Assembly: GCA_021791415.1 (NCBI GenBank)
Contig: JAJYWQ010000050.1
Coordinates: 42,328-106,327 of the forward strand
Length of the DNA: 64,000 nt
Source of the DNA: a bacterium
GTDB lineage: Bacteria; Chloroflexota; Dormibacteria; Aeolococcales; Bog-877
Reading direction: 5' to 3'
The notes under the pieces are model-generated. The model was not told the origin of the DNA, did no database searches, and was given only the letters and a program-made list of their open reading frames with translations. The position numbers and the translations under genes were made by a program. Below, piece after piece: positions 55,968-63,413 of this stretch (its first letter is position 1; each line of letters starts with the position of its first letter).

Positions 55968-56309
55968 ATGTCAAAGATCAGGATCCTTAGGCCGAAGGAG
56001 CAGTGGTCGATCTCGCCTCGGAATCTGCTTCCTGCCGCGGTGCTGTTTCGCCTGTTCAACCCGCAAGCGAACTACACCGTGGTTCTCGATGACCAGCCCG
56101 TGGGCCAGATCGGCAAGGAGCAGGCGAAGGTTTTCGACGTGGAACCGGGGGAACACCGGCTGTATTTGCGGTTCGTCGGGTTGCGCAGGTCTGAGGAGTT
56201 GCGAGTGTCCTTGGAGGCGGACGAGGAGCGCCAGTTCGTATGCGGCACCAGTGGGATGGGATGGCCCACCCTTCGCGAGGCGTCGCGTGGGGATGTCGCC
56301 GAGCTCTAG
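55968..56309 (+). CDS. Small PEGA-like beta-domain protein, family B
   Basis: About 113 aa. An N-terminal hydrophobic part (NLLPAAVLFRLFNPQ) leads to a PEGA-like core VVLDDQPVGQIGKEQAKVFD, EPGEHRLYLRFVGLRRSEEL, similar to the gene at 52571. The ATG has a GAGGAAGG ribosome-binding site. It follows the permease after 78 nt on the same strand and may be part of the same transcript. Confidence 0.65.
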   Translation: MSKIRILRPKEQWSISPRNLLPAAVLFRLFNPQANYTVVLDDQPVGQIGKEQAKVFDVEPGEHRLYLRFVGLRRSEELRVSLEADEERQFVCGTSGMGWPTLREASRGDVAEL

Positions 56310-56624
56310 AGCACGTCCGTCGAGGAGCCACCAAGGCCAGGAGAACCCAGTACCCCGAGCTAGGGCTTTGCTCGCGGAGCACCTTGCGTCCGGCCCGAGA
56401 GAGGATCCTGATGGTGGGACGGCTCCCTCCGTCCCGGCCCACAAGGTTGCCGCCGATCATTGCGCGATCCGGCCAGCTTGCTTGCGCAGCCCCGACCCTC
56501 ACCAGCACTTGGTGACGTGCTCTGACCAACCGGGACACGTGATCGCCAGAGGTGGTGGCAGGAGTCTCAGGAGACGCCGGTCCCCTCACCCCCAAGAGTC
56601 TGCTTTACCGGGAGGATCCAATCG
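56310..56624. other. Intergenic region upstream of hydrolase gene
   Basis: About 315 nt with no supportable gene. It ends with a GGGAGGATCC ribosome-binding site for the next gene, which therefore has a leader. Confidence 0.4.
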
Positions 56625-57620
56625 ATGACGGAGAGCGAATCGTTCGGGCAGAGCTCGGAGGTCAGCTGGCCCCTCGGGCCCACCACCCTTCATGGCACCG
56701 TCGTAAGGCCAGAGGGGCGCGGCCCCTTCCCCGGCGTCGTCCTGATTGCTGGTAGCGGGCCCACCGATCGCGACTGGAACTCTCCGTTGCTTCCCGGGGC
56801 CAACGGCAGTGGGCGCCTGCTCGCCGAGGCCCTGGCAGCTGCCGGCTTCGCCTCCCTCCGCTACGACAAGCGCGCCTCCGGACCGCACGCGCGAGAGACC
56901 GTCCCGCACCTGATAGGCGCCCTCACCATGCAAGGTCACATCGATGAGCTGGCCGGGGCGGTGCGCACCCTGGCAGCGCTGGACTACGTCCTTCCCGATC
57001 GCATCTTCGCCCTCGCCAACAGCGAGGGGACGCTCCACGCCCTGCACTATCAGATCCAGGACCCGGCGATCCCCCTGGCTGGCCTGGTGCTGGCTGGCCC
57101 TCCCGGCCGGGCTGTGGGCGTTGTCGCTCGATCTCAGCTTGAAGCGCAAGCCCAGCAGGTCCCCGACGGCGACCACCTGCTCCAGCTCTACGACGAGGCC
57201 GTCGCCCGCTTCCTCGCCGGCGAGCCCGCCGCCCCCGACCCTGCCCTGCCCGAGGGAGTGCGCATGCTGATATCGGCCCTGGAGAGTCCCGCCAACCTTC
57301 CCTTCTCCCGCGAACTCTGGAGCGCGGACGCAGCGGCCCCGCTCGTCCAGCTGCGCGTGCCGGCCCTGATCATCATCGGCAAGAAGGATCTGCAGGTCGA
57401 CTGGCGCAGCGACGGGGAGCCTCTCCAGCGCGCCGCGACGGGCCGGGCCGAGATCACGTTCCTCTTCCCCGAGAGTGCCAATCACGTCCTCAAGCACGAG
57501 CCGAGGCCGAGAGAGGGGTTGGTCCAGGCGGAGGCGATGTCGAGGTACAACGCGCCGGACTCCTTCCTGGACCCCGAGACCCTCACGGCCGTCGTCGGTT
57601 GGCTCAGGGCCCACTCCTAG
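56625..57620 (+). CDS. Alpha/beta-hydrolase (serine aminopeptidase S33 / hydrolase_4-like)
   Basis: About 331 aa. The oxyanion and core strand are GVVLIAGSGPTDRDWN (about 37-52). The elbow is ALANSEGTLHAL, so the nucleophile is Ser in an A-x-S-x-G motif. The acid is in IIGKKDLQVDW and the His in ESANHVLKHEPR. The substrate is unknown; esterase or peptidase activity on small molecules is likely. The start ATG has a strong ribosome-binding site. Confidence 0.9.
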   Translation: MTESESFGQSSEVSWPLGPTTLHGTVVRPEGRGPFPGVVLIAGSGPTDRDWNSPLLPGANGSGRLLAEALAAAGFASLRYDKRASGPHARETVPHLIGALTMQGHIDELAGAVRTLAALDYVLPDRIFALANSEGTLHALHYQIQDPAIPLAGLVLAGPPGRAVGVVARSQLEAQAQQVPDGDHLLQLYDEAVARFLAGEPAAPDPALPEGVRMLISALESPANLPFSRELWSADAAAPLVQLRVPALIIIGKKDLQVDWRSDGEPLQRAATGRAEITFLFPESANHVLKHEPRPREGLVQAEAMSRYNAPDSFLDPETLTAVVGWLRAHS

Positions 57621-57948
57621 GGGCGGAGCAGAAACCCTCCTCGCGCGGCCGGAAAGCGCCTGAAGTAGCGCCGCCCTGCCCGGGCGTGCCCTCGAGAGTG
57701 CGGGACGTTGCTCCAACGGGTTCCAGGAACATCGCCGGCGCTTCCCGAGCCTCTGACGAGCGCTCACGTCCCGCCCAGGCAGAGCAAGAATCACTGGCTG
57801 GAGTTCTGCCGCCCAGGGGGCTGCACGGGGTCCAGACGGGGATCTCGGATGCCCGTGAGGGGCTGGAAGGCCGCCCGGTCCCCGCCCCCGCCCTCCCCTG
57901 GAGCCGGGCGGCCGGTGGCGGCCGCGTACCGCTCGGAGCAGGCCCGCC
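57621..57948. other. Intergenic region between convergent genes
   Basis: About 328 nt between the hydrolase and the convergent YjbQ gene. No gene, repeat or clear terminator can be supported; frames here are shadows. Confidence 0.4.
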
Positions 57949-58353
57949 TCAGGCGGCGGGCAGGAACGAGAGCCGCAGCCGGCGGCGGTTGTTGTCCGAG
58001 TTGGTGTCCACCAGCAGCAGCGACTGCCAAGCGCCCAGCAGCGGCTCACCCGCCACCACGGGAACAGTGACCGAGGACCCAAGGAGCGCTGGGAGGAGAT
58101 GGTCCGCGCCATGGCCGGCGGACCCGTGCCGGTGGCGGTAGCGGTCGTCGCGGGGAAGGTGGTCCTGGAGCCAGTCGAGCAGGTCCAGGTCGCTCCCGGC
58201 GCCCGTCTCCATGAGCACAAGGGCGGCCGTGGCGTGCGGACAGAAGGCGTTGACCAGGCCGTCGCGCCGTCCTCGACAGAAGCGTCTCAGCTCCGCCGTG
58301 AGGTCGGATATGCTGCCCCCACTCGTGTCCAGGACCAGTTCTACCGTCTCCAC
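57949..58353 (-). CDS. YjbQ / UPF0047 family protein
   Basis: About 134 aa. The family signature is complete: VNAFCPHATAALVLMETGAG, then HGADHLLPALLGSSVTVPVV and GAWQSLLLVD, with the three conserved His residues. Members have weak thiamine-phosphate synthase activity, and the true role is unknown. The GTG at 58353 has a GAGAGGAGAG ribosome-binding site. It is divergent from the DUF1697 gene. Confidence 0.95.
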   Translation of the reverse strand: METVELVLDTSGGSISDLTAELRRFCRGRRDGLVNAFCPHATAALVLMETGAGSDLDLLDWLQDHLPRDDRYRHRHGSAGHGADHLLPALLGSSVTVPVVAGEPLLGAWQSLLLVDTNSDNNRRRLRLSFLPAA

Positions 58354-58418
58354 CGCCTCTCTCCTCTCAGGCCAACCTTGAACTGCAGGCTAACGCGTCG
58401 CTGGGGATCCCGGCCCTC

Positions 58419-58988
58419 ATGAGCCTACCGACCCCACTCGAAGGCGGTCCTCGGTTCGTGGCGATGCTGCGAGCCATCAACGTGGGAGGGCGCAACCGCC
58501 TCTCCATGCGGGTCCTGGCGGAGCTCGCCACCGGGCTCGGACACCGCGAGGTGGTCACCCACCTCCAGAGTGGCAACCTGGTGTTCGTCCCCGCCGTCCC
58601 GAGCGAGGAGGAGGTCTCCCGGGAGCTCGCCGCCCACCTCAGCGAGCTGGGGCTGAGCCAGGTGGACGTGATGGTCCGGTCGGCCGACGAGATGGCCACC
58701 GTGGCCCGCACCAACCCGCTGGGAGGAGATCCCCAGGGCTGGCACGTGACGTTCCTCCAGGAGCCACCGGACCCCGTCCGCCTCGCCGCCCTCGACCCGC
58801 TCAAGGGGGCACCGGACCGGTTCCTGGTGGTGGGACGGGACGTGTATCTCAGCTGCGCCGGGCGCTACAGCGACAGCGTGCTCACCAACTCCTTCTTGGA
58901 GCGGCGGCTGGGGGTCCGGGCCACCACCCGCAACTGGGCCACCGTGATGCGCCTTGCCGAGCTGGCGAACGCGCCGGCCACCCAATAG
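58419..58988 (+). CDS. DUF1697 family protein
   Basis: About 189 aa. RFVAMLRAINVGGRNRLSM (about 12-30), then LQSGNLVFV and the ending YSDSVLTNSFLERRLGVRATTRNWATV are typical of DUF1697, a small family of unknown function common in actinobacteria. The ATG at 58419 is the reasonable start. A 65-nt divergent region separates it from yjbQ. Confidence 0.92.
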   Translation: MSLPTPLEGGPRFVAMLRAINVGGRNRLSMRVLAELATGLGHREVVTHLQSGNLVFVPAVPSEEEVSRELAAHLSELGLSQVDVMVRSADEMATVARTNPLGGDPQGWHVTFLQEPPDPVRLAALDPLKGAPDRFLVVGRDVYLSCAGRYSDSVLTNSFLERRLGVRATTRNWATVMRLAELANAPATQ

Positions 58989-59357
58989 GCGGGATCGCCG
59001 CGCGAGCCTGGAGTACTCTGCGATCGGGACCTCCGGCGCGCCGCCGCCAGATAGGCGCCGACTACCACCCTGACCTGCCAGCCCTGCTCGCCGACCTGGG
59101 CCTACCGCAGTGAACCGCTCCCAGGCGCGCTGGCACCCAGTTCGTCGCCAGCTGCTGCCAGCGGTCTCCGGCGCCTGCCGGCAAGGGGCCGGCGAGGTGG
59201 AAGGACCAGGCTGGGCACGCGGTTCGACCGCCGCGGGAGCGAGTTCAGCGGCACCACGGGCTCGGGGCGCCCGGAACGCGCAGAACCACCTCGGGCGTCG
59301 GGACGGGAAGCTCAGTCCGCCCCGCTCAGTGGGCGACTCACGAGGAGCTGGAGGCGG
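58989..59357. other. Intergenic region with a possible gene fragment
   Basis: About 369 nt. One plus-strand frame ending at a TGA near 59113 reads QIGADYHPDLPALLADLGLP, which looks like the C-terminus of a protein but has no matching upstream part. It may be a remnant. Nothing else is supportable. Confidence 0.35.
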
Positions 59358-59861
59358 TCAGCCCGGGAGCTCGTGGAGCACCGCAGCCTCCGCCCGGCCG
59401 TCGAAGGCGACAAGGATCACCCGTTCCACCGGCGGAGGCGCCGCGTTGGCCGCGCCGACCGCGATTCGGGCCGCCTCCAGCAGAGGGTAGCCATAGACTC
59501 CGGTGCTGATCAGCGGCGCAGCGACCAGCCGACAGCCGGCGCCGGCGGCCAGCTCCAGAGCGGTCCGGTAGGCGGAGGCCAGCTGCTCCGCCTCCCCGCT
59601 CCCCCCGCCGCGCCACACCGGGCCCACCGCGTGCACCACGTACCGGCAGGGAAGCAGATGGCCGTCGGTCAGCACCGCGGATCCGGTCGGGCATCCCTCG
59701 GGGTACTTGGCGTCCAGCTCCTCCTGCAGCCCGGGCCCGGCAGCCCAGTGGATGGCTCCGTCCACCCCGCCGCCGCGGTGAAGCCGGGAGTTGGCGGCGT
59801 TCACCATCGCGTCGCACGCCACCTGAGTGATGTCGCCGACCAGGACCTCGACGGCGGTCAA
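59358..59861 (-). CDS. Macrodomain protein (ADP-ribose binding / deacylase)
   Basis: About 167 aa. It has LVGDITQVACDAMVNAANSR (about 7-26), GGGVDGAIH, PLISTGVYGYPL and the Gly-rich ADP-ribose loop, the pattern of MacroD-type O-acetyl-ADP-ribose deacetylases. The TTG at 59861 lies 5 nt after the Nudix stop, so both are in one transcript and act on ADP-ribose derivatives. Confidence 0.93.
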   Translation of the reverse strand: MTAVEVLVGDITQVACDAMVNAANSRLHRGGGVDGAIHWAAGPGLQEELDAKYPEGCPTGSAVLTDGHLLPCRYVVHAVGPVWRGGGSGEAEQLASAYRTALELAAGAGCRLVAAPLISTGVYGYPLLEAARIAVGAANAAPPPVERVILVAFDGRAEAAVLHELPG

Positions 59862-59866
59862 GCCGG

Positions 59867-60433
59867 CTATCCGGCAGCGGGCACCAGCCGCAGAATCCCG
59901 GCGAGGGCCAGGCCCGCCAGCGTCTTGGCGTCCCGAAGCTGCCCCTGATAGGCCAGCTCCAGGATCTCCTCGGTCGTGAACAGTCGGGCCTCCAGCACCT
60001 CGTCCGGGTCGGGATGAGGCTCATCGATCCGGCTCAAAGCGCTGGCCCGGAAATACCAGAGCAGCTCTGTGCTGTAGCCCGGGGCCAGGTAGGTGGCGCC
60101 GAGCCCCAGCCAGGACTCCGCCCCGTACCCGGTCTCCTCGGCCAGCTCCCTGCGGGCGGTCTCCAGAACCGACTCTCCCTCTTCCCTTCCCCCGGCGGGG
60201 ATCTCCCAGAGGTGCTCCCCAGCGGCGTGGCGGTACTGGCGGACCAGCAGGACCCGCTCGTCGTCCGTGACCGCCACCACCCCGACGCCTCCGGGATGGT
60301 GGACCACCTCCCGCTGCGCCCGCCTCCCCGTGCTCACCTCGATCACGTCCACGGTGAGCCGCAGGAGGTGCCCACGGAACCGCTCCTCGCTGCCCAGCAG
60401 CTGGTCTCGGCCCGAGGCGCTCTGGTCTGCCAT
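59867..60433 (-). CDS. Nudix hydrolase, ADP-ribose pyrophosphatase type
   Basis: About 188 aa. The Nudix box is GGREEGESVLETARRELAEE, then TGY (81-103), complete with the Gx5Ex7REUxEE pattern. The N-terminal REVVHHPGGVGVVAV and VRQYRHAAGEHLWEIPAG are typical of ADP-ribose pyrophosphatases, which split ADP-ribose into AMP and ribose-5-phosphate. The ATG at 60433 has a GAGGAG ribosome-binding site. It forms an operon with the macrodomain gene. Confidence 0.94.
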   Translation of the reverse strand: MADQSASGRDQLLGSEERFRGHLLRLTVDVIEVSTGRRAQREVVHHPGGVGVVAVTDDERVLLVRQYRHAAGEHLWEIPAGGREEGESVLETARRELAEETGYGAESWLGLGATYLAPGYSTELLWYFRASALSRIDEPHPDPDEVLEARLFTTEEILELAYQGQLRDAKTLAGLALAGILRLVPAAG

Positions 60434-60469
60434 CTCCTCACCTACGATAGGGCCGCCGGCGGCCGTGCG

Positions 60470-60475
60470 TATGAT
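60470..60475 (+). promoter_or_regulatory. -10 element, leaderless promoter
   Basis: TATGAT, 7 nt (GGCCGCC) before the ATG at 60483. A nearby upstream ATG (60474) overlaps the -10 and is rejected as a start. Confidence 0.6.
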
Positions 60476-60482
60476 GGCCGCC

Positions 60483-60860
60483 ATGTCGGTCGGCCCCGCC
60501 AGCAACAGCCAGTTCGAGCGCACGGCGCTGGAGATCGCGGCGGCGGCCGCCCAGTCCGCCTTCCGGGCCGGGCACCGTCAGCGGCTGCGAGAGCGGATCC
60601 GGGCGACCGACCGGCTCTTGGACGAGGTGGAGCGGACCCGCCTGCTGGAGCTCACCCTGGTCCCCACCGCCACCTGGGCGGGGGCCGTGCACCTGGCGGG
60701 CGAGGTGGCCCCGGCCCTGCTTCCGCGCTTGCGCCGCGAGCGCCATCCGGACTCGGTGGGGAGCTGCCTCTTTGCGATCCAGGAGCTTCTTCTGCGTGAG
60801 TCCCAGGGGGGGAGGCCATCCGGACTGGCCCCGGTCATCCCTCTCTTCCCCGCCACCTGA
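60483..60860 (+). CDS. Small helical hypothetical protein preceding PfkB kinase
   Basis: About 125 aa, mostly helical (FERTALEIAAAAAQSAFRAG, then ATDRLLDEVERTRLLELTL). No family is recognised and no membrane segment is obvious. The ATG is placed by the leaderless promoter. Its TGA overlaps the CTG start proposed for the sugar-kinase gene, so the two are coupled. Confidence 0.65.
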   Translation: MSVGPASNSQFERTALEIAAAAAQSAFRAGHRQRLRERIRATDRLLDEVERTRLLELTLVPTATWAGAVHLAGEVAPALLPRLRRERHPDSVGSCLFAIQELLLRESQGGRPSGLAPVIPLFPAT

Positions 60861-61726
60861 GGGCGGCCGGCACGGCCCGTTCGTGGGAGGTCACCGCCGG
60901 GGGGACGCTGGGCCGTGACGAGCTGCAGACCCCCGCCGGCCGGGCCTTCGTGCCGGGCGGGTCGCTCCTCTACTTTGGCCTGGCGGCCGCCCCGCTCTGC
61001 ACCGTTCATGCGGTGGGGGCCGTCGGTGCGGATGGGGAGGATCTGCCGGATCCCCTGGCCGGGGCCGGGGTGGACGTGGCGGGGGTGGAGCTCCTGCCCG
61101 GCCGGAGCTATCGCTGGCGGGCCCAGCACGGCGAGGCTGGGGGCGCGCCTCTCGAGGAATGCCAGCGGCTGGGCGTCTACTCCCGCTGGCGCCCGAGCCC
61201 CCCGCCACAGGCGCGGCGGAGCGAGATCGTCTTCCTGGGCTCGATGCCCCCCCGCTGCCAGCTGGCGCTCCTGGAAGCGGTGGAGGGCCCTCGGCTGGTC
61301 GCCCTGGACACCATGCGGGACTTCATCCTGGGGCACCGGCGCCGCTTGCAGGCGGCCCTCCGCCGGGTCGACCTGCTCTTTGTCAACCGACCCGAGCTGG
61401 AGGCGCTTGCCCCCGAGGGTGTGGGCCGGCTGCTGCGGGGCGGCCGGCTCACCGCCTTGGTCCTTAAGGACTCGGCGCGCGGTGCGCGGCTGATCACCGC
61501 CCACGGCGAGTGGCAGGTGCCGGCGGCGCGGGTGGAGCAGGTGGTGGACCCGACCGGGGCCGGGGACGCCCTCGCCGGCGGGATGCTGGGCCGCCTGGCG
61601 CAGATGGGGCGTGTTGACGAGCCGGCCCTCCGAGAGGCGCTGGTGGAGGGGACCGGGTGGGCCGCCCGGGCGATCTCCCACTTCGGACCGGAGGGCCTCC
61701 TTCGGGGCTCACGGGCCCGCACCTGA
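60857..61726 (+). CDS. PfkB family carbohydrate kinase, CTG start
   Basis: About 289 aa. The N-terminal strand and substrate loop SWEVTAGGTLGRDELQTPAG, then FVPGGSLLYFGLAAA and the C-terminal catalytic DPTGAGDALAGGMLG mark the ribokinase fold. The GTG at 60950 would remove the first strand. In frame, only the CTG at 60857, in a CTGA overlap with the previous stop, keeps it. The sugar is unknown; the absence of the usual DTVxxP-like N-terminus suggests a nucleoside- or sugar-like substrate of an atypical PfkB branch. Confidence 0.85.
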   Translation: MRAAGTARSWEVTAGGTLGRDELQTPAGRAFVPGGSLLYFGLAAAPLCTVHAVGAVGADGEDLPDPLAGAGVDVAGVELLPGRSYRWRAQHGEAGGAPLEECQRLGVYSRWRPSPPPQARRSEIVFLGSMPPRCQLALLEAVEGPRLVALDTMRDFILGHRRRLQAALRRVDLLFVNRPELEALAPEGVGRLLRGGRLTALVLKDSARGARLITAHGEWQVPAARVEQVVDPTGAGDALAGGMLGRLAQMGRVDEPALREALVEGTGWAARAISHFGPEGLLRGSRART

Positions 61727-61751
61727 GCGCTGGCTGAACCCGGTCGGCGAC

Positions 61752-62285
61752 TCAGTCCCGCTCGAGTCGTGACCCGTGCTCGCTGTAGTCAGGCACCAGC
61801 CGGCGGTAGCTGGAGCGCATCAGGGGAGAGGAGATGATGAAGTCCGCCGAGGCGCGGTTGGTCGCCACCGGGATGTTCCAGACGGCGGCGATGCGCAGCA
61901 GGGCGCGGACGTCCGGGTCGTGGGGCTGGGGCTCCAGCGGGTCCCAGAAGAAGATGAGGAGGTCGATTGTGCCGTCGGCGATCAGGCTGCCCATCTGCTG
62001 GTCTCCGCCCAGGGGGCCGCTGAGGAGGCACTGCACCTCAAGGCCCAGCTCGGATTCCATCAGGCGGCCGGTGGTCCCGGTGGCGTAGAGCCGATGCGGG
62101 CTGAGGCTCCCCCTGTTGAACCGGGCCCACTCGACCAGGTCCTGCTTCTTGTGGTCGTGGGCTACCAGCCCGACGGCCAGGACCCGAGCCTCCTTCTCCT
62201 GGGCACCCCCTCCGGCGGGGATGCGGAGAGGCGGCGAGCCGTCCCCCGATGGAGGCCCCGCCCGTCCGCCCCCCTCGGTGGTCAT
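61752..62285 (-). CDS. mgsA: Methylglyoxal synthase
   Basis: Turns dihydroxyacetone phosphate into methylglyoxal; about 177 aa. After a 30-residue Gly/Pro-rich extension comes [17 protein letters not shown] with the catalytic His, ATGTTGRLM for phosphate, [13 protein letters not shown] and [21 protein letters not shown] with the catalytic Asp pair. All active residues are present. The ATG overlaps the stop of the upstream MBL gene (ATGA). Confidence 0.94.
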   Translation of the reverse strand: MTTEGGGRAGPPSGDGSPPLRIPAGGGAQEKEARVLAVGLVAHDHKKQDLVEWARFNRGSLSPHRLYATGTTGRLMESELGLEVQCLLSGPLGGDQQMGSLIADGTIDLLIFFWDPLEPQPHDPDVRALLRIAAVWNIPVATNRASADFIISSPLMRSSYRRLVPDYSEHGSRLERD

Positions 62286-62920
62286 TGGGTGAAGGGGTGG
62301 ACCGGAACCAGGGTGCTCACTTCGACAGGGGCGGCCTTGGCCCGGAAGACCTCGGCGTCCTCCCGGCTGCCGACCACGAAGCCGTAGTGCATGGGGACCG
62401 CCAGGCGCGGGGCCATGGCCCGGGCCAGCCCGGCGGCCTCGTCCACGCCCATGGTGTAGGTGCCCCCGATGGGCAGGAAGGCCACCTCGGTGCGCAGCCC
62501 CTCCAGCTCCGGAAGCCGGTCGGTGTCCCCGGCGTGGTAGTAGGTGTGCCCGCCCAGGGTGAGGAGGTACCCCACCCAGCCGTTGTCCTTGGGGTGGGCC
62601 TCTAGCCGCTCCTCCACCACGTTGTAGGCCGGGACGGTCTCCAGGTGCACCCCGGCAGCCTCCAGAACCTCCCCTGGGGCCACTGCGGTGACGTTGCCGG
62701 ACAGCTCTCTGGCTATGTCATGGGGCGCCACAACCACCGTCCTCGGCCCGCTCACCTTCTCGATGTCGGGGGGCGAGAAGTGGTCGAAGTGGGCATGGGT
62801 GATGACGATCAGATCGGCCACCTCCGTGGCCGTCACCTCCCAGGGGTCGATGTAGACAGTGAGCCCGTCCCCCTGCCAGCGGTACGCCGACTGCTTGAAC
62901 CAGGTGAAGCCTTCCAGCAT
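62282..62920 (-). CDS. Metallo-beta-lactamase-fold hydrolase (UPF0173 type)
   Basis: About 212 aa. The zinc motif is [10 protein letters not shown] (about 40-49). HAGDTDR and MHYGFVVG supply the later metal ligands. The UPF0173 group hydrolyses unknown thioesters or other esters. The coupling with methylglyoxal synthase is suggestive, since glyoxalase II, which removes the methylglyoxal product, is also MBL-fold, but this protein is a different branch and the link is an inference. Confidence 0.9.
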   Translation of the reverse strand: MLEGFTWFKQSAYRWQGDGLTVYIDPWEVTATEVADLIVITHAHFDHFSPPDIEKVSGPRTVVVAPHDIARELSGNVTAVAPGEVLEAAGVHLETVPAYNVVEERLEAHPKDNGWVGYLLTLGGHTYYHAGDTDRLPELEGLRTEVAFLPIGGTYTMGVDEAAGLARAMAPRLAVPMHYGFVVGSREDAEVFRAKAAPVEVSTLVPVHPFTQ

Positions 62921-62971
62921 CGCGTTCCCCCTATGAAGCGGCCCTCCCTCCAGGATACCGCCGGCCCGGCG

Positions 62972-63337
62972 TCAGCCTCGGGCTCTGCGCGCGGCCTCCG
63001 AGATCTCCTGGGCCGCGGTGGCGGGGTCGGCGACGTCGATGATCAGCTGCTTGTAGTGCTCGTGCTCCAGAGAGATGACGATGGCGTGCCCGGGCCGGTG
63101 GACGTCCCAGAAGACCATCCCGTCGCTGTCCAGGAAGGTCCCCGCCTGGAGCACCCCCGGGATCCGTGAGCCGCCCACCTTGATCCCCGTGAGCGCGCCT
63201 GCTCCCCGTTCCGGGTCCGCCTTGACGTCGGTGATGTCCCGGAGTGGGATGGAGAGGTGGCTGCGAAGCGCCCACACCTTGTCCATCCCCTCCACCGTCA
63301 GCTGCAGGGTGTCGCCCTCGATCTGGTATTCGGTCAT
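62972..63337 (-). CDS. Hypothetical PH-like domain protein
   Basis: About 121 aa. Strands (LQLTVEGMDKVWALRSHLSI, then PLRDITDVKADPERG) and the C-terminal helix PATAAQEISEAARRARG look like a bacterial PH domain. It is cytoplasmic. The ATG at 63337 is 6 nt behind TAAGGT. It lies upstream of the MBL/mgsA pair but with a 51-nt gap. The function is unknown. Confidence 0.65.
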   Translation of the reverse strand: MTEYQIEGDTLQLTVEGMDKVWALRSHLSIPLRDITDVKADPERGAGALTGIKVGGSRIPGVLQAGTFLDSDGMVFWDVHRPGHAIVISLEHEHYKQLIIDVADPATAAQEISEAARRARG

Positions 63338-63343
63338 GAGCCG

Positions 63344-63349
63344 ACCTTA
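63344..63349 (-). promoter_or_regulatory. -10 element, leaderless promoter of PH-like gene
   Basis: TAAGGT on the minus strand, 6 nt (CGGCTC) before the ATG at 63337. Confidence 0.5.
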
Positions 63350-63366
63350 CACCCCGGGCCCTTTGG

Positions 63367-63407
63367 TGTCAACCGGCAGTTGACATCCCCGCAGCAGCGG
63401 GTAGCAT
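63367..63407 (+). promoter_or_regulatory. Consensus promoter with overlapping palindrome, last gene
   Basis: TTGACA (63380-63385) and TAGCAT (63402-63407) are 16 nt apart, and the GTG start is 6 nt after the -10. TGTCAAC (63367-63373) and GTTGACA (63379-63385) form a perfect 7-bp inverted repeat with a 5-nt loop on the -35. Confidence 0.75.
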
Positions 63408-63413
63408 CGGGTG

